A stretch of 64,000 bases of DNA from Luscinia megarhynchos. Lineage: Eukaryota > Chordata > Aves > Passeriformes > Turdidae. The first letter of the stretch is position 1. Each line of letters begins with the position of its first letter. The position numbers were made by a program, and so were the translations under genes. Under the pieces are notes generated by a model. It searched no databases. It saw only the letters and a list, made by a program, of their open reading frames with translations, and had not been told where the DNA came from. Below are positions 11,706-23,159 of the stretch, piece by piece. Where the stretch lies: positions 248,001 through 312,000 of the forward strand of contig CM067590.1 in assembly GCA_034336665.1 (NCBI GenBank). The letters are read 5' to 3'.

Positions 11706-12029
11706 CCAAAACTCTCACAGAATTCTGGGATTTAGGATTTGGGAATCCCAAAACTCTCACAGAATTCTGGGATTTAGGATTTGGAAATTCCAGAACGACG
11801 GTGCTGCTGTGAAAGTTGGGAATCCTGAGTGGGAATTGGGATAAAAACACTGATTTCAATAAAAACCTGGGATTGTTCTGCCTGTCCCAGCAGAATTCCT
11901 GGCAGAATTCCCAGGAAAAAAAGGATTGGAGTTTCCCAACAAGTTTTCCCATGGATTTGAGAGCTTGAGATTCCGAAAAAATTCCCCCACCAGGATGAGC
12001 CAAGAGCATTCCCAGTTTCCATGAGTGCA

Positions 12030-12515
12030 ATTCCCAGATATCCCTTCATTCCCAGTTCCCATCCATGGAATTCCCAGATTTCCCTTCATTCCCAGATTCC
12101 ATCAGTAATATTCCCAGGTTTCCCTTCATTCCCAGTTCCCATCTATGGAATTCTCAATTTCCCTTCATTCCTGATTTCCATCAACGAAATTCCCAGATTT
12201 CCCTTCATTCCCTGTTCCCATCCATGGAATTCCCAGATTTCCCTTCATTCCCAGATTTCCCTTCATTCCCAGTTCCCATCCACAAAATTCCAGATTTCCC
12301 TTCATTCCCAGATTCCATCAGTAACATTCCCAGCTTTCCCTTCATTCCCTGTTCCCATCCATGGAATTCCCAGATTTCCCTTCATTCCCAGGTCCCATCC
12401 ATGGAATTCCCACATTTCCCCTCATTCCCAGGTCCCATCCATGGAATTCCCACATTTCCCCTCATTCCCAGGTCCCATCCATGGAATTCCCACATTTCCC
12501 CTCATTCCCAGTTTT
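12030..12515. repeat. About 40-bp array, last copies nearly identical
   Basis: Unit of the form CCCATCCATGGAATTCCCA followed by ATTTCCCTTCATTCCCAG. The last three or four copies (about 12374-12515) are almost identical, so the most recent expansion is at that end. Confidence 0.85.
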
Positions 12516-13079
12516 TCTGGACCGGAGCAGCTCCCAGAGCCTTCGGCCATTCCCGGGTTTTTCCGGCCGCTCCGGCCCCGTGATCCCGGAATTCCAGTGG
12601 GAATTATCAGAGCTCACCCAGAGCTGCTTGTGGTTAAGAGGATATGGGAAAATCCCAGAAAATCCTTTGGAATTTGGAGCTGCCCCAGCTGCTTTTCCTG
12701 GGATCTGGGAGGGCTGGAATTCCTTGGATTTCACTAGGAAATCATGGAATTCTGGAATTCCAGCTGTGTTCAGGCTTGGGATTCTCGGGAAGGAGCCCCT
12801 GGTTGGATCAGGAGAAGTTTGGGATTGGTGGGAAAAACTGGAGAGGGAGCAGCAGGGAATTCCTGGGAATTCTTGGGAGTGTCCAAAGCCAGCCTAGAAA
12901 AAACTGGGATAATGGGAATAACCCTGGCTGATCCCAGAGCTCCTTCCCACCCCAAAGCATCCCAGAATTCCATGAATCCGTGGAAATCGAGGGACTTATT
13001 CCCTTTCAGGATTAATCTCTAGCCTTGGAATTCCATCAGCAACATGCTCGGTTTGGATCTGGAATTTTGGGATTTGAAA
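12516..13079. other. Unique intronic sequence, no gene seen
   Basis: A moderately GC-rich start (12525-12600) grades into ordinary intron sequence. I see no exon with supporting splice sites that I can recognise. Confidence 0.4.
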
Positions 13080-14555
13080 CATTCCCAGAACATCCCAACA
13101 TTCCAGTATTCCCAACTTTCCAGCCCCTTTCCCAATGATCCACGGCCACTTTCCAGCTCCTGTTCCAAAATCTGTGACAGATTCCAGTTCTTTCCTGCTG
13201 AGCCCTGGCAGATCCAGCCCCTCTTCCAAAATCCCTGCAGATCCCAGCCCCTTTTCCACTGATCCCAGGGCAATTCCAGCCCCATTCCCAAAATCCCTGA
13301 CAGATTCCAGCTCCCCTCCCAAAATCCCTGTCAGATCCCAGCCCCTCTCCCAAAATCCCTGACAGATTCCAGCTCCTCTCCCAAAAATCCACAGCTTTCC
13401 CACTGATCTCTGGCAGATCCCAGCCCCTTTCCTGCTGATCCCAGGTGGATCCCAGCCCCTTTCCCACCGATCCATGGCCACTTCCTGCTCCTGTCCCAAA
13501 ATCCCTGACAGATTCCAGCTCCTTTCCCTAAATCCACAGCAAATTCCTGCTCCTCTCCCAAAATCCACAGCTTTCCTACTGATCCCTGGCAGATCCAGCC
13601 CCTTTCCTGCTGATCCCTGGCCAATTCCAGCCCCTTTCCCAAAATTCCTGTTAGATCCCAGCCCCTTTCCCAAAATCCCTGACAAATCCCAGCCGTTCCT
13701 GCTGATCCCAGGTGGATTTCAGCCCCTTTCCCACTGATCCATGGCAGATTCCAGCTCCTATCCCAAAATCTGTGACAGATTACAGCCCTTTTCCCTAAAT
13801 CACAGGCCAATCCCAGCCCCATTCCTGCTGATCCCTGGCCAATCCCAGCCCCTCTCCCAAAATCCCTGACAGATTCCAGCCCCTTTCACAAAATCCACAG
13901 CAGATTTCTGCCCCTCTCCCAAAATCCACAGCCTTCCCACTGATCCCTGGCAAATCCCAGCCCCTTTCCTGCTGATCCCAGGCCAATTCCAGCCCCTTTC
14001 CCAAAATCCCTGTCAGATCCCAGCCCTTTTCCCAAAATCCACAGCAGATTCCAACTCCTCTCCCAAAATCCCTGACAGATTCCAACTCCTCTCCCAAAAT
14101 CCATGGCTTTCCTACTGATCCCTGGCAGATCCCAGCCCTTTTCCCAAAATCAACAGCAGATTCCAGCCCTTTCCTGCTGATCCCTGGCCACTTCCAGCTC
14201 CTGTCCCAAAATCTGTGACAGATTCCAGTTCTTTTCTGCTGATCCCTGTCAGATCCAGCTCTTTGCCCAAAACGCCAGGCTGATCCCAGCCCCTTTCCCT
14301 AAACCCACAGCAGATTCCAGCTGTTCCTGCTGATCCCTGGCCAATTCCAGCTCCTGTCCCAAAATCCCTGACAGATTCCATCCCCCTTCCCTAAATCCAC
14401 AGCAGGTTCCTGCTCCTCTCCCGAAGTCTGCTTTCCCACTGATCCCTGGCAGATCCCAGCCCCTTTCCCAAAATCCCTGTTAGATCCCAGCCCCTTTCCC
14501 AAAATCTACAGCAGATCCCAGCCCTTTCCCACCGATCCCAGGCCAGTTCCAGGCG
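13080..14555. repeat. CAGATCCCAGCCCCTTTCCC array
   Basis: About 30-bp units with words CCCAAAATCCCTGACAGAT and TCCAGCCCCTTTCC, joined by TGCTGATCCCTGG. Larger units of 60-150 bp recur. The Gly/Leu/Asp-rich frames on the minus strand are repeat by-products. Confidence 0.85.
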
Positions 14556-14984
14556 CTGCCATCCCGGATTCCCAAAGGCCTCTCCGCTGTCACTTCCTGT
14601 GACTCTCCCAGCTCCAGCTCCGCTTCCCGGCAGGACGGAGCCATCCTGGAGCCAGGAGCTGGAATTGGGAACATTCCCGGGATTTGGGACAGCCAGGGGT
14701 GCATCCCTGAGCTCGGGAATTCCATCCCAGAAATGGGGGAGAGCCCCGGACAAGCCAAAGGAAAACCAAGAGGTGGGGTGGGAAAATCGTGGAAAACCAG
14801 TCAAGAACGCAGAGGAAAAGTCAGGATGTGAATCCCAACCCCACATCCCAGCAGGATCCCATCCCGAGAGAGCCATTCCCAGCTGGAATTCCCGAAATTC
14901 CCGGGCTCCCTTTGCCCACTGAGTGCTGTGCAGGGCCGGGATTGTCCTGCATCCCCTTGGGATTCCCAGGATCCTCCCAGGCAG

Positions 14985-15720
14985 CACATCCTGGTGCTGA
15001 CCCTGGTCCCAGTCCCGATCCTGGTGCTTATCCTGATCCCAATCCTGATCCTGGTGCTTATCCTGATCCCAATCCCGATCTAAATCAGTGCATCCTGGTG
15101 CTGATCCTAATCCTGATGCTCATCCTGATCCTGGTGCTGATCCCAGTCCCAAACCTGGTGCCCATCCTGGTGCTGATCCCAATCCTGGTGCTGATCCCAG
15201 TCCCAAACCTGGTGCCCATCCTGGTGCTGATCCAAATCCTGGCGCTCATCCTGGTCCCAGGCAGCACATCCCAGTCTCAATCCCGGTGCCCATCCTGGTG
15301 CTGATCCCAATCCTGATCCTGGGCACCACATCTTGGTGCTGATCCCAGTGCCTATCCAGTGCCCATCCTTATCCTAAACCCGATGCTGATCCCGGTGCTG
15401 ATCCCGATTCCAGGGCAGCGCAGGTCAGTGCTGATCCCAAACCTGATCCTGAGCAGCACATCCTGGTGATGATCCCAGTCCCAATCCCAGTGCCCATCCC
15501 AATCCTGGGCAGCGCATGCCAGTGTTGATCCCGGTGCCATCACAGTGCCGGTTCTGATCCTAATCCCAGTGCTGATCCCAGTGCTCATCCCGATCCAGGG
15601 CAGCACATCCTGGTGCTGATCCTGATCCTAATCTCGGTGCCGATCCCGGTGCCCATCCCAGTGCCGATCCTGATCCCAATCCCGCTGCCGATCCCGGTCC
15701 CGGGCAGCGCATCCCGATGC
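14985..15720. repeat. CTGGTGCTGATCCCAATC array
   Basis: 18-24 bp units of the form CTGGTGCTGATCCCAATC, with GGCAGCACATCC spacers at longer intervals. The array runs up to the CpG island. No coding support. Confidence 0.85.
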
Positions 15721-17215
15721 GATGCCGGTGCCATTCCCGGTGCCCCGGGGCGCAGGAAGGGCGGCCGGGGACTCTTATTGTGACACGGCCCCGGCCCGGC
15801 CCGGCCGCACGGCCCGGCCGCGGCCACCGCGGGGCTCCGGCACCGGGGGGCACCGGGGGGGCACGGGGGGGGCACCTGGCACGGCGACACCGCCCGGGAT
15901 CGCGGCTTTGGACAGCGGGGATTGTCCTGGGGAGGGTCGGGGTGACCGGGGGGGTGACCACGGGGTGACCATGGGTTAACCGGGGGGGCTTTGGGGGGGT
16001 CTCCGTACCCAGAGACCGGGGGCAGCGGCACCGGGGGGCACCGGGGCTGGGGACACGGTGGGGAGGGGACCGCGGGTTTGGACAGCGGGGATTGTCCTGG
16101 GAAGGGTCGGGGCGACCGGGGAGTTACCGGGGGGTGACCAAGGGGTGACCACCGGGTGACCGGGGGGGTACGGGGGGTCCCCGTGTCCCCCCGTGTTCCT
16201 CCCCGTGTCTCTGGCCCGGAGCACGGGGTGGGGGCAGCGGGCACGGAGCGCTCGGGGCGGCGGCGGAGGAGGAAGAGGAGGAGGAGGAGAAGGAGAAGGA
16301 GGAGGAAGAGGAGGAAGAGGAAGCAGCCCGGCGGAAAGCCCGCAGCAACTTTCCCAAACAAAAGCCGGCGGCGCCCCGGGGCGCTGGGCGGGCGGCGGAG
16401 CCGAGGGCTGCGGGGGGACGAGCCCCGGGATCCCGGGGAAGCCCCCGTGCCACCGGCCTGGGGCTCGGGGCGGCCGGAGCCGCGGCCAGCGGGACTTTGC
16501 ACTTTCCGGGCTCCACGCACGGCCGGGAATTGCCGCAAGTTCAGCGGCAGCTCTCCCGCACGCTGAGCTCTGCTCTCGCCGAATACCGGCGGTTCTGTCG
16601 CTCCGGTACCGGAGGCAATGAACGCCGGCAGAACTTTTACCGGGAGAAGTGGCCGGGCGCTGCTCCGCTGGCTCCGCGCCGAGCCCGGCCCGCGCTGCCG
16701 GCTCCGCGCCGCTGTCTCCGCGTTGTGCCCGCCGCTGCCCCCGCTGCCGGCGGGGCTTTCCCGGTGGCTGCCGCGGCTCCCCGCCGGTGCCGATAATGCG
16801 CTCCTCACACATGGAGGGAGTCGCGGCGGGGCCGGCGGAGCATGCGCGGGGCGGGGCGGCCGGGCGGCGGGGCCGGCGGAGGGGACAGCGTGGGGACAGC
16901 GGTGAGACAGCGTGGGGACAGCGAGGGGACAGCGGGGCGCAGCGGGGGACAGCGTGGGGACAGTGAGGGACAGCGGGGGACAAGGAGGGGCAGTGAGGGG
17001 ACCGCAGCGGGACAGCAGCGGCAGCGCAGCGGGCCCGGGCCCCTCACGGCGCTGCGGCCGCCGCCGCTTCCGGGCGCGGCGCGGGGGGAACCGCGGTTGT
17101 GTCGCGGGCCGCCATTGGCCGCGGGGGTCGCGCGGGGGATGTGAGGAGGGTCCTGATTGGCTGGAGCGGCGGGCGGGGGGCGCGCGGGCAGCGCCGCGCG
17201 GGGAGAGGCCACGTG
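15720..17215 (-). promoter_or_regulatory. CpG island, candidate GATAD2A promoter and first exon
   Basis: Very CpG-rich sequence. On the minus strand it has CCAAT boxes (ATTGG on plus at 17114-17118 and 17156-17160), an ETS-like CCGGAAGC (17073-17066) and a possible donor GCC|GTGAGG just below 17048. That layout fits a TATA-less promoter with a short non-coding first exon at about 17048-17110. A polypurine GGA/GGAAGA tract (16256-16326) and two copies of a GGACAGCGGGGATTGTCC block (15910 and 16080 areas) are included. Assignment to GATAD2A is inference from orientation. Confidence 0.5.
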
Positions 17216-17800
17216 GAGAGAGGGGACAGCGAGGGGATGGACAGGGGACAGAGAGAGGGACAGCGAGGGGAGAGAGGGGACAGAGAGAGGGACAGCGAGG
17301 GGATGGACAGGGGACAGAGAGAGGGGACAGCGAGGGGAGAGAGGGGATGGAGAGAGGGGGCAGCGAGGGGATGGACAGGGGACAGAGAGAGGGGACAGCG
17401 AGGGGATGGACAGGGACAGAGAGAGGGGACAGCGAGGGGATGGACAGGGGACAGAGAGAGAGGACAGCGAGGGGAGAGAGGGACAGAGGGGACAGCGAGG
17501 GGATGGACACGGGGACAGAGAGAGGGGACAGCGAGGGGAGAGAGGGGATGGAGAGAGGGGCAGCGAGGGCATGGACAGGGGACAGAGAGAGGGACAGCGA
17601 GGGGATGGACAGGGGACAGAGAGAGGGACAGCGAGGGGAGAGAGGGACAGCGAGGGAACAGAGAGAGAGGACAGCGAGGAGACAGAGAGGGCTGAGAGGG
17701 GGACAGCGAGGGGACACAAGACGGGACACAGAGTGGCCAGCGAGGGACAGAGGGGACAGACAGGGGACAGTGAGGGACAGAGGGGATACGAGAGGGGACA
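17215..17800. repeat. 33-35 bp GGGACAGCGAGGGGATGG minisatellite
   Basis: Tandem units GGGACAGCGAGGGGATGG then ACAGGGGACAGAGAGA, about 16 copies with deletion variants. The array directly flanks the CpG island promoter. Open frames on both strands are repeat artefacts. Confidence 0.9.
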
Positions 17801-18414
17801 GCAGCAGTGGCCGATGGAGGAGGCGCGGAGCGGCCGCGGGAGGCACCGGGACGGGGGCAGGGCACGGCTCCCATCCCAAAAATTCCCTGATCCCAAAAAT
17901 TCCCCGATCCCAAAAATTCCCCGATCCCCAATAAAAGCCCCGCAGCCCCGCGAAAGCCGCTCGAACAGCCCAAGGACACGGAGGAACCCGCGGCCTCCAA
18001 ATCCTCCGGGAGAATTCCCCCCAAATCCCAGGGAATTCCCACAAATCCCAGCGATTGCCCCCAGATCCCAGAAAATTCCCCCCAAATCAGCACCCAGCAT
18101 CCCCAGGATTTTGGGAAAAGATTTTTCCAGGGAAGTTTTGCAGGAGTCGGATCCAAAAATCCCCAATTTCAATTATTTTACACCGAATTAATGGCAGAAG
18201 GAATTCTGAGCTAATATTATTAGTTATTAATTATTAATTATTCCCAGTCCCCTGATGTGCTTTCCCAGCTCTTTCCCATTTTTCCTGTTGTTCCAATCCA
18301 AAAAGAAATCCCTAAAATCCTCAAGTTCCTGGAATTTGGAAGGAGCAGCAGAGAAGGTGGAATCCAGGCAGGATCAGGAACCCCAAATATTCCTGCATGA
18401 GGGAACACGGGGAT
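17801..18414. other. Unique spacer, no gene seen
   Basis: Contains three short copies of TCCCAAAAATTCCCTGA (17873-17925), a GC-rich start and an AT-rich patch at 18180-18240 (TTATTAATTATTAATTATT). No supported exon. Confidence 0.4.
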
Positions 18415-19245
18415 GATCCCAGGGAAAATTCCAAGGATTTCACCCCAAAACTTGGAAAATCCAATGGATATCACCCTAAAACCTGGAAAAATTCCATGGA
18501 TTCCATTCCAAAACCTGGACAAATCCAATGGGCATCAACCAAAACTTGGGAAAATTCCATGGATGCCATCCCAAAACTTGGAAAATCCAATGGATAACAC
18601 TCCAAACTGGAAAAAATTCCATGGATATCAACCAAAACTGGGAAAAATCCACAGGATATTGCCCCAAACTGGGAAAATTCCATGGATTCCATCCCAAAAC
18701 TTGGAAAATCCAATGGGAACCATCCCAAAACTGGAAAAAAATCCAATGGATATCAATGAAAACTTGGAAAATCCAATGGATATAATCCCAAAACTGGAAA
18801 AAGTCCAAAGGATATAATCCCAAACTTGGAAAAATTCCATGGATTCCATCCTGAAACTGGGAAAATCCAAAGGATCTATCACTCCAAACTGGGAAAACTC
18901 CATGGATTCCATCCCAAAACAACTTGGAAAATCCAATGGATATCATCCCAAAACTGGAAAATCCCAATTGATTCCATCCCAAAACTGGGAAAATTCCCTG
19001 GATATCACCCAAAACTGGAAAGAGTCCAACGGATATCATCCTAAATTGGGAAAATTCCATCCCAAAACTGGGAAAATCCAAAGGATATCTCCCCAGACTG
19101 TGAAAATTCCATGGATTCCATCCAGAACTGGAAAAAATCCATAGGATATTGCCCCAAAACTGAAAAATCCAAAGGGTATCAACCAAAACTTGGGGAAAAT
19201 TCCATGCATTCCATCCTAAACTGGGAAAATTCCTGGATAAAATCC
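18415..19245. repeat. About 60-bp CCAAAACTGGGAAAATTCC array
   Basis: Units of the form CCCAAAACTGGGAAAATTCC, ATGGATTCCATCC, then a related half-unit GAAAATCCAATGGATAT. Roughly 13-14 copies, moderately diverged. Confidence 0.85.
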
Positions 19246-19394
19246 CATGCCACTGGGGGAAATGGGAACGTCCTGGGATGGGAGAGATCCCAAAGTTTGG
19301 GAAATTCCTTTGTGATTCCTTCTGCAGTTGTGTCCCAGCATTCCAAGGCAGAATTCCAGAGAATTTCAGAATTCCCTGGATCCCTGGAATATTA

Positions 19395-19650
19395 AAGGAA
19401 AAAGGATCCAAGAAAAACCTGGAGCTGCTTCCAGTGGTTGGAGGAATTCCAAAGGAGCTGGAGAGGATTTGGGATAAAGGGTGGAATTCCAGGAGACAGG
19501 GAATGGATTTAAACTGGAGAAAAAAGGGAATTTGGGTGGGATTTTGGGAATCTCTGGGATGGAATTTCCAGAGAAGCTGGGGCTGGATCCCGAGAAGGTT
19601 TGGGGTGATCCCTCAGCTCCTTCCATCCCAAAGCATCCCAGAATTCCAGG
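19395..19650 (+). mobile_element. CR1-like LINE fragment
   Basis: The order GAGCTGCTTCCAG, GGAGACAGGGAATGG, TTAAACTGG, TTTGGGTGGGATTTTGGGAA, then GGGGTGATCCCTCAGCTCCTTCCA follows the 3' part of bird CR1 elements (…ACAAGAGGAAATGG…, …GATCTTAAAGGTCCTTCCAA…). It is decayed and has no reading frame. Match is by eye. Confidence 0.5.
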
Positions 19651-20744
19651 AATAAATCCAGAATTCCAGGAATAAATCCCCTCCATGCCCTTTTTCCACG
19701 GACTCCCCAAATTCCAGCTTGAAATCCCAGGATGGGAAGGGATCTTGAGGGTCAGGGACGCCCAAATCTCATCCCAACCCCCAAAAATCCTTAAATTTTG
19801 GGCCTCCATGCCAAAATTTAACCCCTCTGTCCCATCCCAATGGAAACTGGGATCAATAATTCCCAATAAAATTTATCCCAAGCAGATTCCCAAGAAAAAG
19901 TGGCTGAATTTGGGGGAATTTATCCCAAATTTTCCCAACTCCAGCCGCAATCTGGACAAGCCAGGTCCTGCAATCCCCTCTGGAATTCCTGCTGGAAGAA
20001 AATGGGAATCTTCCAAGGATTTTGGGATTTATTTTTTTTTGGAGCACAAATGGAAATTTCAGCTCCATTTTATCCCATGGAAAATGCAGCTCCAGCAGGG
20101 CTGGCCTGGAGTTGGGATTTGTCCTTAAACTCCTAAAAAAAGTTATTTTTTGGGAGGGTAAAAAGACAAATTCAAAATTTGAAAGCCAACTGCTTGCTAA
20201 AAACAGGGATTTTCCTTCCTAAACTTAATTTTCCTCCTTAAAATTTTATTTTTCTCTAAAAACATGGATTTTCCTTCCCAAAATTCCATTTCCCTCTCCC
20301 AAACTAAAATATTCCACATTTTTCCTTGGCATTTCCTGCTCTTTGTACTCAGCAAATCCCAATTCCCAACTTTTAAAGGAGTTTTAGTTAAAGTAACTTT
20401 TCCTTAAATTTAAGTTAAAAGAGAAAGGTTTTTTCCCCTATTTTCCCATCAGGAATTCGCTCCTGGATCAAAATTTGGGAATGAATCCTTTGTAAATTCT
20501 TCAATATTCCCAACAGCTTCTCTAAAAAATCCTAAAATTGGATTTTTCCCCCAAAAAAGGGAAAAGAGTGGGAAAAGGAGGGGAAAAAAGGGAAAATTCA
20601 GAATTAATTGAATTTTTTCAACCCCTGAAATCTCAAAAAAAGGGAGTGAGGCAGAATGGGGGGAATTAAAAGAATTTTTTGGTCTTGATGGTGGCACTTG
20701 AAATTCCAAATTCCTGAAGGATTTGGCTCCATTTTAGGGCCTGG
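19651..20744. other. Unique AT-rich intronic stretch, no gene seen
   Basis: Mostly non-repetitive with A/T runs and CAAATTTGG-like words. No supported exon. It separates the CR1-like fragment from the next array. Confidence 0.45.
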
Positions 20745-21185
20745 TTGGGATTGGCTATGAGATTTGGGATGGAGCACTGGGATTTAGGATGGAGAACTGG
20801 GATTTGGGATGGAAAATTGGGATTTGGGATGGAGAACTGGGAGTTGGGATGGAGCCTCAGGATTTGGGGTCGAGAGCTGGGATTTGGGGTGGAGATCTGG
20901 GATTTGGGGTGGAGCCTCAGAATTTGGGATGGAGAGCTGGGATTTGGGATGGAGAGCTGGGATTTAGGATGGAGAGCTGGGATTTGGGATGGAGAGCTGG
21001 GATTTGGGATGGAGCCTCAGGATTTGGGGTGGAGCCTCAGGATTTGGGGTGGAGAGCTGGGATTTAGGATGGAGAACTGGGATTTGGGATGGAGCCTCAG
21101 GATTTGGGGTGGAGAACTGGGATTTGGGGTGGAGAACTGGGATTTGGGGTGGAGAGTTGGGATTTGGGGTGGAGCCTGGATTTCA
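20745..21185. repeat. 24-bp GGATGGAGAGCTGGGATTTG array
   Basis: About 18 tandem copies of GGATGGAGAGCTGGGATTTG, with GGAGCCTCAGGATTTGGGGT variants. Units are close to each other, suggesting recent expansion. Confidence 0.92.
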
Positions 21186-21900
21186 CACAGATCCCTTGGA
21201 TTCATCACAGTCCCCTGGGATCTGGGATGGATCCCCAAAATTTGGGATGGATCCCTGGGAAATACCACAGACCCCCAGGATTTGGGATGGACCCTTGGGA
21301 TTTCACACAGATCCCTGGGATTCACCACAGATTCACTGCAAAATCCCAGATTTTGGGACAGAACCACAGATTTCCCACAGATCCTCAGGATTTGGGATGG
21401 ACTCCCAGGATTTGGGACAGACTCTTAGGATTTCACACAGATCCCTGGGATTTGGGACAGACCTCCAGGATTCACTGCAGAATCCCAGAATTTGGGATGG
21501 AGGCATGGAATTCTCCACAGATTTTGGGATTCCACACAGACTCCTAGATTTGGGATGGACTCCTGGGATTTGGGACTTTTGGGACAATCCCTGAGGTTCT
21601 GCCCCAGCCCCTGGGTTTTGGGGCAGACCCTCAGAGTTTTGAGGAACAGACTCCCAAGTTTCCCAGCAGCTTTTTTGGATTATCCTGCAAACCCCCAGAT
21701 TTTTGCTCCAGACTCCCAGGTTTTCCAGCAGAATCCCAGGATTTGGGGCAAACCCTCAGGATTTCCTGCAGAGCCTCGAGTTTTGGCAAAAATCCCTGGA
21801 TTTTGGGACAGGGCTTTGCCCCAAACCTCTGGGTTTTCCAGCAGAGCCTCAGATTTTGGGACAGACCCTCAGATTTTCCAGTAGACCCTCGAGTTTTCCA
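21186..21900. repeat. Diverged GATTTGGGACAGACC array
   Basis: Continuation of the previous array with different linkers: CACAGATCCCTGGGATT and GATTTGGGACAGACCC. About 25-40 bp spacing, more diverged. Confidence 0.75.
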
Positions 21901-23155
21901 ACAGAGCCACAAGTTTCCCTGCCACCCCCGAGGTTTTCCAGAGCATCCCCAGCTTTCCCTTCAGCCTCTCAGTTTTCCCCCAAACCCCTCAGCTTTTTCT
22001 GCAACCCTCAGCTTTCCCAAACCCCTCACTTTTTCCCCCCAACCTCCTCAGCTTTTCCTGCACCCTTCAGCTTTTTCCCAACCTCCTCAGCTTTTCCCAA
22101 ATCCCTCAGCTTTTTCCCCAAACCCCTTACTTTTTTCCCCCTAAGCCCCTCAGCATTTCCTGCACTCCTCAGTTTTTTCCCCTCAAACCCATCACTTTTT
22201 CCTGCACTCCTCAGTTTTCCCCAAACCCTTCACTCTTCCCCCAAACTCTCAGCATCTTTTCACCCCTTATTTTCCCCCAACCCTCTCAGCATTTCCTTCA
22301 CTCCTCACTTTTCCCCAAAGCCCTCACTTTTTTTTCCCCCCAGCCCTTCACTTTATCCCCAAACCCCTCAGCTTTTCATGCATCCTTCAGCTCTTCCTCA
22401 ACCTTCTCAGCTTTTTCCCCTAAGCCCCTCAGCATTTCCCTGCACTCCTCAGTTTTTCCCCCTAAACCCATCACTTTTTCCTGCACTCCTCAGTTTCCCC
22501 AAACCCTTCACTTTTATCCCAAATCCCCTCACTTTATCCCCCAAAACTCCTCAGCATTTCCTTCACTCCTCAGTTTTCCCCAAACCCTTCACTTTATCCC
22601 CAAACCCCTCAGCTTTTCCTGCACTCCTCAGTTTTCCCCAAACCCTTCACTTTATCCCCAAACCCCTCAGCTTTTCCTGCACTCCTCAGTTTTCCCCAAT
22701 CTCTTCACTTTTCCCCAAACTCTTCAGCATCTTCTGCACTCCTCACTTTCCCCCAACACTCTCAGCATTTCCTGCACACATTACTTTCCTCCAAAACCCT
22801 CAGCATTTCCTTCACTCCTCACTTTTCCCCAAACCCCTCACTTTTTTTCCCCCGCAAACCCCTCAGCTTTTCCTGCACTCTTCAGCTCTTCCTCAACCCC
22901 CTCAGTTCTCCCTAAACCCCTCAATTTCCCCAAATCCCTCAGCATTTCCTTCACTCCTCAGTTTCCCCAAACCCTTCACTTTATCCCCAAACCCCTCAGC
23001 ATCTTCTGCAGCCCTTACTTTTCCCTTAAACCCCCTCAGCATTTCCCGCACCCTCAGCATTTCCTGCACCCCTCACTTTCCCCCAAACCCCCTCAGCAGT
23101 TCCCGTATCCTTCACTTTTCCCCTAAACCCTTCAGCATTTCCCGCACCCCTCATT
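21900..23155. repeat. CCTCAGCTTTTCC pyrimidine array
   Basis: Plus strand C/T-rich. Units CCCCTCAGCTTTTCCTGCAC and CTCAGTTTTCCCCAAACCC occur about every 25-40 bp, with a larger unit near 60 bp. The 571-codon plus-strand frame (21703-23418) is Ser/Phe/Pro repeat and is not called as a gene. Confidence 0.85.
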
Positions 23156-23159
23156 TCCC

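Noticed and set aside
14391..14987. 198-codon minus-strand frame
   Set aside because: Partly unique, but no homology I recognise, and its 3' half is the 13-14.5 kb array.
15585..18044. 819-codon minus-strand open frame across the CpG island
   Set aside because: Pro/Ser/Leu-rich reading of the CpG island and the GGGACAGCG minisatellite, overlapping equally long frames on both strands. No domain or splice support.
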